A stretch of DNA of 7,082 nucleotides from Pseudomonas sp. (lineage in GTDB: Bacteria; Pseudomonadota; Gammaproteobacteria; Pseudomonadales; Pseudomonadaceae), in assembly GCA_003488145.1 (NCBI GenBank), contig DNMQ01000322.1:1-7082 (forward strand), written 5' to 3'. The position numbers were made by a program, and so were the translations under genes. The notes below the pieces were generated by a model, which searched no databases, was not told the origin of the DNA, and saw nothing but the letters and a program-made list of their open reading frames with translations. Below are positions 1 through 7,082 of the stretch, one piece after another; position 1 is the stretch's first letter, and each line of letters opens with the position of its first letter.

Positions 1-59
1 TTGGTACGTGCCTCTTTGAAAGCCAAATTCAGAGTGACTTCGAGCTCACGGTTCAACAT
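1..59 (-). CDS. clpA: ATP-dependent Clp protease ATP-binding subunit ClpA (N-terminal fragment)
   Basis: ClpA is the cytoplasmic AAA+ unfoldase that pairs with ClpP and receives N-end-rule substrates from ClpS. Only the first 19 codons are in the window; the gene runs off the left edge. The visible residues, MLNRELEVTLNLAFKEART, match the conserved start of the ClpA N-domain, which is the domain that docks ClpS. The ATG at 59-57 is preceded by a good AGAGGTG ribosome site about six bases upstream. It starts 29 bases after the clpS stop on the same strand, so the two genes are very probably one operon, as in E. coli and pseudomonads. The identification rests on a short piece plus strong context. 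Confidence 0.92.
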   Translation of the reverse strand, partial: MLNRELEVTLNLAFKEART

Positions 60-88
60 AGCTTTCACCTCTTCTCCAGCAGTCGGAG

Positions 89-451
89 TTAACCGTCCTT
101 CTCGATCTCACAAAGCAGCGGGTGCTGGCATTCCCTTGCATATTGATTGACTTGCATCGCTTTGGTTTCGGCTACGTCGCGCGTATAGAGCCCGCAGACG
201 GCCTGCCCCTCGGTATGGACGGCCAGCATGATCTTGGTGGCCTGCTCCCTGCTGTGATTGAAAATGCCTTCCAGCACCTCGACGACGAAATCCATCGGCG
301 TGTAGTCGTCATTGAACATGACAACTTTATACATCGGTGGTGCCTTCAGCTGCGGCTTGGCCTCTTCAACAGCCAGGCCAGACGCATCGTCTCCGTCCTC
401 CAGAGGCCGATCCTGATTGAATGTTAGTCGAATCTGAGCAAATGCATGCAT
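89..451 (-). CDS. clpS: ATP-dependent Clp protease adaptor protein ClpS
   Basis: ClpS recognises proteins with N-terminal Leu, Phe, Tyr or Trp and hands them to ClpA for degradation by ClpAP in the cytoplasm. The 120-residue product has a flexible N-terminal tail (about residues 1-37) and then the ClpS core. The core includes the PPMYKV strand at 38-43, [10 protein letters not shown] at 47-56, LAVHTEG at 76-82 and the C-terminal [11 protein letters not shown]. By alignment with E. coli, N47, D48 and H79 would contact the N-degron amino group and M53 would be the hydrophobic-pocket gatekeeper. The family is usually 105-125 residues long. I chose the ATG at 451 (MHAFAQIRL), which agrees with my recollection of pseudomonad ClpS. 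A second ATG two codons upstream (457) is equally possible. The frame stays open to 592, but those extra 47 residues do not resemble ClpS. No strong Shine-Dalgarno is visible before either ATG. Confidence 0.95.
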   Translation of the reverse strand: MHAFAQIRLTFNQDRPLEDGDDASGLAVEEAKPQLKAPPMYKVVMFNDDYTPMDFVVEVLEGIFNHSREQATKIMLAVHTEGQAVCGLYTRDVAETKAMQVNQYARECQHPLLCEIEKDG

Positions 452-669
452 GCGCATAACGGTTCTAGGTCGTGGCGCGGGGGCCAGATAAATATGGACA
501 GCTTCGCAGCCAGCTGACGAGTCGCCTTGACTATCGGCAAAACGGTGATACAAACAGTATGTGCCTACAAGGGCAAACGGGTTGCGCAACATGAGGCCTC
601 GGGCTGCATAAGCGCGGAATGAAATGGATGTTACTCCAGTAATGGACTCCTTTGCAGAGGGATAACAGC
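452..669. promoter_or_regulatory. Divergent clpS / cspD intergenic region
   Basis: This 218-base spacer must carry the promoters of both clpS (leftward) and cspD (rightward). Facing cspD is a sigma70-like pair, TTGACT at 527-532 and TACAAA at 549-554 (16-base spacer), which would give a leader of roughly 110 bases. Facing clpS, only a weak TATTTA element at 494-489 is seen, without a good -35. Short palindromes occur: GTTGCGCAAC at 581-590 and TTACT-CC-AGTAA at 631-642. The promoter calls come from motif reading only and are tentative. Confidence 0.45.
527..554 (+). promoter_or_regulatory. Candidate sigma70-type promoter for cspD
   Basis: TTGACT (five of six to the -35 consensus) and TACAAA (four of six to the -10) are separated by 16 bases on the plus strand. 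The predicted start is near 561, giving a cspD leader of about 110 bases. It is the best-scoring pair I can see by eye upstream of cspD. Growth-phase control by another sigma factor is not excluded. Confidence 0.35.
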
Positions 670-933
670 ATGCTAAGCGGTAAGGTCAAGTGGTTCAACA
701 ACGCCAAAGGCTACGGGTTCATCGTAGCAGATGGCGGCGATGAGGACCTGTTCGCCCACTACTCGGCCATCCAGATGGAAGGCTATCGAACTCTGAAAGC
801 TGGGCAAGCGGTCATGTTCAATATCCTGCAGGGTCCGAAAGGCCTTCACGCAACCGACATAAGGCCACAGCAGGCCGTGTCCGAGGCGACTACCCCTGCT
901 GCTGCCCAAGGCGTCTCGACGGTAGATGCCTGA
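670..933 (+). CDS. cspD: Cold-shock-domain protein CspD
   Basis: This is a small single-stranded nucleic-acid-binding protein of the cold-shock family. E. coli CspD is induced in stationary phase and by starvation rather than by cold, and it inhibits replication by binding single-stranded DNA. The 87-residue product is one cold-shock domain (about 1-67) with RNP1 KGYGFI at 13-18 and RNP2 LFAHYS at 27-32. The signature [13 protein letters not shown] at 34-46 favours CspD over CspA-type paralogues. A 20-residue Ala/Thr/Gln-rich tail follows, so it is longer than E. coli CspD (74 residues). The ATG at 670 has an AGAGGG ribosome site at 656-661 with eight bases of spacing; the in-frame TTG at 652 lacks one. 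The gene is divergent from clpS, an arrangement also known in E. coli, and converges with icd. Confidence 0.93.
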   Translation: MLSGKVKWFNNAKGYGFIVADGGDEDLFAHYSAIQMEGYRTLKAGQAVMFNILQGPKGLHATDIRPQQAVSEATTPAAAQGVSTVDA

Positions 934-950
934 TTTGTCCTGAAAAACAA

Positions 951-980
951 AAAAAGGCCGATCATCTGATCGGCCTTTTT
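951..980. terminator. Bidirectional rho-independent terminator between cspD and icd
   Basis: The arms at 951-964 and 967-980 are perfectly complementary over 14 bases. The core is GGCCGATCA / TGATCGGCC, and the outer part is an A run on the left and a T run on the right. On either strand the hairpin therefore ends in a U tract. It lies 17 bases after the cspD stop and 11 bases beyond the icd stop, so it can serve both convergent genes. Confidence 0.93.
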
Positions 981-991
981 CATTCCACACC

Positions 992-2248
992 TTACATATG
1001 GCTGATCATCGCGTCGCCAAATTGCGAGCATGACATCAACTGGGCGCCCTCCATGAGACGCTCAAAGTCGTAGGTGACGGTCTTGGCGGCGATAGCGCTC
1101 TCGGTCGACTTGATGATCAGGTCTGCCGCTTCCACCCAACCCATATGGCGCAGCATCATCTCAGCCGAGAGAATCAGCGAGCCCGGATTGACCTTGTCCT
1201 GACCGGCGTACTTCGGCGCGGTACCGTGCGTAGCTTCGAACATGGCGACCGTGTCAGAAAGGTTTGCCCCGGGGGCAATACCGATACCGCCGACCTCAGC
1301 GGCAAGCGCGTCGGACAGGTAGTCACCGTTCAGGTTGAGTGTTGCGATGACGTCGTACTCGGCCGGGCGCAGCAGGATCTGCTGAAGCATGGCATCGGCA
1401 ATGGCGTCCTTGACTACTATGTTCTTGCCGGTGGTAGGGTTATTGAACTGCATCCAGGGCCCGCCATCCAGCAGCTCGGCGCCAAACTCGTCGCGGGCCA
1501 CTTCATAGCCCCACTCCTTGAAGGCACCCTCGGTGAACTTCATGATGTTGCCCTTGTGGACAATGGTGACGGAGCTGCGGTCATTGTCGACGGCGTACTG
1601 CAACGCCTTGCGAACGAGACGCTTCGTACCTTCCAGTGAAACCGGCTTGACCCCAATTCCGCAGTTTTCGGTAAAACGGATCTTCTTGACGCCCATTTCC
1701 TCGGTAAGGAACTTGATGACCTTCTCCGCTTCCGGGGAGCCTGCCTTCCACTCGACACCGGCGTAGATGTCTTCGGAGTTCTCCCGGAAGATCACCATAT
1801 CCACGTCACCCGGCTTCTTGACCGGGCTCGGCACACCGGTGAACCAGCGAACCGGACGCTGGCAGACGTAGAGATCCAGCTCCTGACGCAGCGCAACGTT
1901 CAAGGAGCGGATGCCACCGCCGACCGGAGTGGTCAGGGGGCCTTTGATCGACACGACGTAATCGCGGACAGCTTCGAGGGTTTCCTTCGGCAGCCAGGTG
2001 TCCTGATCGTAGACCTGCGTAGCCTTCTCGCCCGCGTAGATCTCCATCCAGGCAATCTTGCGCTTGCCGCCATAGGCCTTCTGAACAGCGGCATCCACGA
2101 CCTTGATCATCACCGGGCTGATGTCGACGCCGATACCGTCCCCTTCTATATAAGGGATGATCGGGTTGTCGGGGACGTTCAGGGTGTTATCGGCATTGAC
2201 GGTGATTTTGTCACCGCTGGCAGGCACCTGGATCTTTTGGTATCCCAT
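992..2248 (-). CDS. icd: Isocitrate dehydrogenase, NADP-dependent, dimeric (Icd)
   Basis: This cytoplasmic TCA-cycle enzyme converts isocitrate and NADP+ to 2-oxoglutarate, CO2 and NADPH. The 418-residue product matches the usual length and closely resembles E. coli Icd with a constant offset of two residues. Isocitrate-binding residues are S115, N117, R121, R131, R155 and Y162. The catalytic lysine is K232, and metal ligands D285, D309 and D313 are present. NADP specificity is indicated by K346-Y347 (motif APKYAG) and by Y393 and R397 in VTYDFERLM; an NAD enzyme would differ there. S115 in [12 protein letters not shown] corresponds to the E. coli serine phosphorylated by AceK, which shuts the enzyme off to divert isocitrate to the glyoxylate shunt; such control is inferred here. 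The ATG at 2248 is chosen because MGYQKIQVP is a typical start and GGAG (complement of 2255-2258) lies six bases upstream. The longer open frame to 2392 has no family resemblance. The gene is divergent from idh and convergent with cspD. Confidence 0.97.
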   Translation of the reverse strand: MGYQKIQVPASGDKITVNADNTLNVPDNPIIPYIEGDGIGVDISPVMIKVVDAAVQKAYGGKRKIAWMEIYAGEKATQVYDQDTWLPKETLEAVRDYVVSIKGPLTTPVGGGIRSLNVALRQELDLYVCQRPVRWFTGVPSPVKKPGDVDMVIFRENSEDIYAGVEWKAGSPEAEKVIKFLTEEMGVKKIRFTENCGIGVKPVSLEGTKRLVRKALQYAVDNDRSSVTIVHKGNIMKFTEGAFKEWGYEVARDEFGAELLDGGPWMQFNNPTTGKNIVVKDAIADAMLQQILLRPAEYDVIATLNLNGDYLSDALAAEVGGIGIAPGANLSDTVAMFEATHGTAPKYAGQDKVNPGSLILSAEMMLRHMGWVEAADLIIKSTESAIAAKTVTYDFERLMEGAQLMSCSQFGDAMISHM

Positions 2249-2610
2249 GCTGGACTCCGTCTTCGTGGTTAGACATCGATCATCTTTGAGGGTAACCCAC
2301 TCGAATTGCCTGAAACTACATGTTCGTTCGTCGTATGCGCAATGCCGTTCTGCCCGAGGCTGGCTCGATGGTATACTGCCGCGATGACTCACAAGTCATA
2401 AGGGACGAACCTGTCTTGTACAAGTCCCGCCCCTTGAAACCTCAGAGTCGCTACCGCGGCTCGGCGGTTCAAATGCTCGACACTCTATTGGTGCATCCAT
2501 CATCACCGCGGCGAATCCCCCTTCTGGTTTCATCTAGACGGAGAGCCAGAGCGCCTACCCGGCGCACTCGGGATTCTGTGCACGCCCTGCAAGAAGAGAG
2601 TTATCGCTAA
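2249..2610. promoter_or_regulatory. Divergent icd / idh intergenic region (362 bases)
   Basis: There is no convincing gene here. The region separates the starts of the two isocitrate dehydrogenase genes and should hold both promoters. The rightward extended -10 candidate (TGGTATACT, 2369-2377) is the clearest element. Leftward for icd, only a weak pair is visible: TTGCGC (complement of 2337-2342) and TGTAGT (complement of 2315-2320), 16 bases apart. Inverted repeats cluster just after the rightward -10: ATGACT-CACA-AGTCAT (2384-2399), the palindrome CTTGTACAAG (2415-2424) and GGGAC/GTCCC (2402-2406 with 2424-2428). From 2320 to 2610 a plus-strand frame is open and ends with TAA directly before the idh ATG, but it has no recognisable protein family and contains rare AGA arginine codons. 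Confidence 0.6.
2369..2377 (+). promoter_or_regulatory. Candidate extended -10 promoter for idh
   Basis: TG, one base, then TATACT (2372-2377) fits an extended -10 element; the hexamer matches TATAAT at five of six positions. The -35 region around 2349-2354 is poor, as is common for extended -10 promoters. Transcription would begin near 2384, giving an idh leader of about 225 bases. This is a motif reading only. Confidence 0.4.
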
Positions 2611-4839
2611 ATGTCCACCCCTTCGAAGATCATCTATACCTTCACCGACGAAGCCCCTGCGCTGGCTACCTATTCGCTTCTTCCTATTGTAGAAGCCTTC
2701 GCCGCCTCCGCTGACATAGCCGTCGAAACACGCGACATCTCTCTTGCAGGGCGCATCCTTGCGAGCTTTGCCGACCAGCTCGACGCTGACAAGAAAGTCG
2801 ACGACGACCTGGCCAAGCTTGCCGAGCTGACCGTTCAGCCCGACGCCAACATCATCAAACTGCCCAACATCAGCGCTTCCGTGCCGCAGCTCAAGGCCGC
2901 CATCGCCGAACTGCAGGCCCTGGGCTACAACATTCCCAACTTCCCGGAAGACCCGCAGACCGATGCGGAGAAAGATACCCGCGCCCGCTATGGCAAGGTA
3001 CTCGGCAGCGCCGTGAACCCCGTGCTGCGCGAAGGCAACTCCGACCGCCGCGCTCCGGCCGCCGTGAAAGCCTACGCTCGCAAGCACCCGCACTCGATGG
3101 GCAAGTGGAGCAAGGCTTCGCAGTCCCATGCCGACTACATGCGTGGTGGCGACTTTTTCTCCAGCGAGCAGTCGATCACCATGGACAAAGCTGGTGATGT
3201 GCGCATTGAGTTCGTCGGCAAGGACGGCAAGGTCGAGGTCAAGAAGCAGCTCGCCCTGCAGGAAGGTGAAGTGCTCGACGGCATGTTCATGAGCTGCAAC
3301 AAGCTGCGCGCCTTCTTCGAAGACACCCTGCAGGACTGCAAGGAAACCGGTGTGATGTGGTCCCTGCACGTCAAGGCCACCATGATGAAGATCTCGCACC
3401 CGATCGTCTTCGGTCATGCGGTCAGCGTTTACTACAAGGATGTGTTCGACAAGTACGGCGAGCTGTTCAAGGAACTGGGCGTCAACCCGAACAACGGTAT
3501 CAGCAGCGTCTACGACAAGATCAAGTCGCTGCCGGTCTCGCAGCAGGAAGAAATCCTGCATGACATCCATGAGGTTTACAGCCACCGCCCTGAAATGGCG
3601 ATGGTCGACTCGGTCAAGGGCATCACCAACCTGCACATCCCGAGCGACGTCATTGTCGACGCCTCGATGCCGGCGATGATCCGTAACTCCGGTCAGATGT
3701 GGGGCAAGGACGGCAAGCAGAAGGACACCAAAGCGGTAATGCCGGAGAGCACCTATGCCCGCATTTACCAGGAGATGATCAACTTCTGCAAGACCAACGG
3801 CGCCTTCGACCCGGTCACCATGGGCAGCGTCCCGAACGTCGGCCTGATGGCACAGAAAGCCGAGGAATACGGTTCGCACGACAAGACCTTCGAGATGCAG
3901 GCCGACGGCACCATGCGCGTCGTTCTGGTTGACGGCACCGTGCTGATGCAGCACGAAGTCGAGAAAGGTGACATCTGGCGTGCTTGCCAGACCAAGGACG
4001 CTCCGATCCGCGACTGGGTCAAGCTGGCCGTGACCCGTGCTCGCCAGTCGAACACCCCTGCGATCTTCTGGCTTGACCCGGAGCGCGCCCATGATCGTCA
4101 GTTGCAGAACAAGGTCGAAACCTACCTCAAGGATCACGACCTGAGCGGTCTGGACATCCGCATCATGGATTACAACGAAGCCATCCGCGTCAGCATGGAG
4201 CGCATGATTCGTGGCCAGGACACCATTTCGGTGACCGGCAACGTTCTGCGCGATTACCTGACCGACCTGTTCCCAATCATGGAACTGGGCACTTCGGCCA
4301 AGATGCTCTCAATCGTTCCGCTGATGGCGGGCGGCGGCATGTACGAAACCGGCGCCGGCGGCTCCGCGCCGAAGCACGTGCAGCAGCTGGTCGAAGAGAA
4401 CTACCTGCGCTGGGATTCGCTGGGTGAGTTCTTGGCACTGGCGGTATCCCTGGAAGAAACCGGCATCAAGACCGACAACATCAAGGCCAAGATCCTCGGC
4501 AAGACCCTTGACCAGGCCACCGGCAAACTGTTGGACAACAACAAGTCACCGGCGCGCAAGGTTGGTCAGCTGGACAACCGCGGCAGCCACTTCTACCTGG
4601 CTCTGTACTGGGCGCAAGCTCTGGCCGCCCAGGACGAAGACACCGAGCTGAAGGCCCACTTCACCCCGCTGGCCAAGCAGTTGACCGAGCAGGAAGCGAC
4701 CATCGTCGCCGAACTGGCCGAGGTGCAAGGCAAGCCGGTGGATATCGGTGGCTACTACCGCTCCAATCCGGAACTGACCAGCAAGGTGATGCGCCCCAGC
4801 GCAACCTTCAACGCAGCCCTGGCCGCGCTGAACGCCTGA
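2611..4839 (+). CDS. idh: Isocitrate dehydrogenase, NADP-dependent, monomeric type (Idh)
   Basis: This is a second, evolutionarily distinct NADP-isocitrate dehydrogenase that catalyses the same reaction as Icd but acts as a single large polypeptide of about 80 kDa. The 742 residues match the length of the Azotobacter vinelandii and Corynebacterium enzymes. Expected active-site residues are visible. The isocitrate site includes S133, N136, R140 and R146 in [16 protein letters not shown], plus K255, Y420 and R547. Metal ligands are D350 ([11 protein letters not shown]), D548 and D552 (VLRDYLTD). NADP 2'-phosphate contacts are H589, R600 and R649. The reading frame is intact. The ATG at 2611 gives the typical N-terminus [16 protein letters not shown], and a modest AGAGAG ribosome site lies at 2595-2600. 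In bacteria that carry both isozymes they can be regulated differently (for example by temperature or carbon source). The adjacent divergent icd and the long leader leave room for that. The serine-phosphorylation site of Icd has no counterpart here. Confidence 0.97.
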   Translation: MSTPSKIIYTFTDEAPALATYSLLPIVEAFAASADIAVETRDISLAGRILASFADQLDADKKVDDDLAKLAELTVQPDANIIKLPNISASVPQLKAAIAELQALGYNIPNFPEDPQTDAEKDTRARYGKVLGSAVNPVLREGNSDRRAPAAVKAYARKHPHSMGKWSKASQSHADYMRGGDFFSSEQSITMDKAGDVRIEFVGKDGKVEVKKQLALQEGEVLDGMFMSCNKLRAFFEDTLQDCKETGVMWSLHVKATMMKISHPIVFGHAVSVYYKDVFDKYGELFKELGVNPNNGISSVYDKIKSLPVSQQEEILHDIHEVYSHRPEMAMVDSVKGITNLHIPSDVIVDASMPAMIRNSGQMWGKDGKQKDTKAVMPESTYARIYQEMINFCKTNGAFDPVTMGSVPNVGLMAQKAEEYGSHDKTFEMQADGTMRVVLVDGTVLMQHEVEKGDIWRACQTKDAPIRDWVKLAVTRARQSNTPAIFWLDPERAHDRQLQNKVETYLKDHDLSGLDIRIMDYNEAIRVSMERMIRGQDTISVTGNVLRDYLTDLFPIMELGTSAKMLSIVPLMAGGGMYETGAGGSAPKHVQQLVEENYLRWDSLGEFLALAVSLEETGIKTDNIKAKILGKTLDQATGKLLDNNKSPARKVGQLDNRGSHFYLALYWAQALAAQDEDTELKAHFTPLAKQLTEQEATIVAELAEVQGKPVDIGGYYRSNPELTSKVMRPSATFNAALAALNA

Positions 4840-4858
4840 ATCGACGCTTGAGTGTTAT

Positions 4859-4896
4859 CACGAACCCCGGCCTGGTGCCGGGGTTCGTGCTTTCTG
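4859..4896 (+). terminator. Rho-independent terminator after idh
   Basis: A perfect 13-base stem, CACGAACCCCGGC (4859-4871) with its complement at 4877-4889, closes a five-base CTGGT loop. It is followed by the short pyrimidine tract CTTTCT. It begins 20 bases after the idh stop. The stem is very stable but the T tract is short, so some readthrough into nudJ is possible. Confidence 0.82.
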
Positions 4897-4911
4897 AACG
4901 GAGGTGACTGT

Positions 4912-4917
4912 TATCAT
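4912..4917 (+). promoter_or_regulatory. Candidate -10 element for nudJ
   Basis: TATCAT matches the -10 consensus at five of six positions and lies 26 bases before the nudJ ATG, downstream of the idh terminator. The sequence 17 bases upstream is not a recognisable -35. It is listed because nudJ needs its own promoter if the terminator is efficient. Confidence 0.25.
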
Positions 4918-4943
4918 CCCGTCATTTACACAAGGCAGCTCTT

Positions 4944-7082
<2,139 letters not shown>

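Noticed and set aside
122..427. Plus-strand open frame opposite clpS
   Set aside because: It lies wholly within the antisense of clpS, has no ribosome site and shows no protein family features.
452..592. N-terminal extension of ClpS by 47 residues to an ATG at 592
   Set aside because: The extra residues are unlike any ClpS tail I know, and the core plus MHAFAQIRL start already gives the usual length. The stretch more likely contains the clpS promoter.
2249..2392. N-terminal extension of Icd by 48 residues
   Set aside because: The family starts at MGYQKIQVP, which has a well-placed GGAG ribosome site, and the upstream residues resemble nothing in the family.
2452..2480. A GGTTCAAAT string resembling a tRNA T-loop
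   Set aside because: The flanking bases do not form a T stem, and no anticodon arm or acceptor pairing is present nearby.
2530..4137. A 535-codon open frame on the minus strand opposite idh
   Set aside because: It is a mirror of the strongly biased, GC-rich idh coding frame. The translated product is low-complexity (rich in V, D, H, G) with no recognisable domain, while idh on the plus strand matches a known family end to end.

Overview
The window is an ordinary chromosomal core region from a gammaproteobacterium, almost certainly Pseudomonas or the close relative Stutzerimonas. Three things suggest this: GC-rich codon use; protein sequences close to the pseudomonad versions; and the gene order clpA-clpS-cspD-icd-idh-nudJ-mnmA-hflD, which I recall as the order in P. 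aeruginosa and relatives. No mobile element, CRISPR array, rRNA or tRNA gene, or horizontally acquired island is visible. I found no previously undescribed system. The points worth a second look are mostly regulatory.

Left part (1-990): clpS and the first 19 codons of clpA lie on the minus strand as an operon. They encode the N-degron adaptor ClpS and the AAA+ unfoldase ClpA that it feeds. cspD, a CspD-type cold-shock-domain protein, is divergent from clpS across a 218-base spacer that holds short palindromes. cspD converges on icd, and one near-perfect hairpin flanked by A and T runs (951-980) can terminate both genes.

Centre (992-4896): two unrelated NADP-dependent isocitrate dehydrogenases lie side by side and are transcribed divergently. 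icd encodes the dimeric, E. coli-like enzyme with the regulatory serine that AceK phosphorylates in E. coli. idh encodes the 742-residue monomeric enzyme of the Azotobacter type. They are separated by 362 bases with no convincing gene, an extended -10 promoter candidate facing idh, several short inverted repeats, and an arginine-rich open frame that stops directly before the idh ATG. A strong hairpin terminator follows idh.

Right part (4944-7082): nudJ (Nudix phosphatase), mnmA (tRNA 2-thiouridylase) and hflD (5' 168 codons only) run on the plus strand. mnmA and hflD overlap by four bases (ATGA). The same nudJ-mnmA-hflD order occurs in E. coli, where purB follows. Together the window combines regulated proteolysis, a stationary-phase-type nucleic-acid-binding protein, the isocitrate branch point of the TCA cycle, and tRNA wobble modification.
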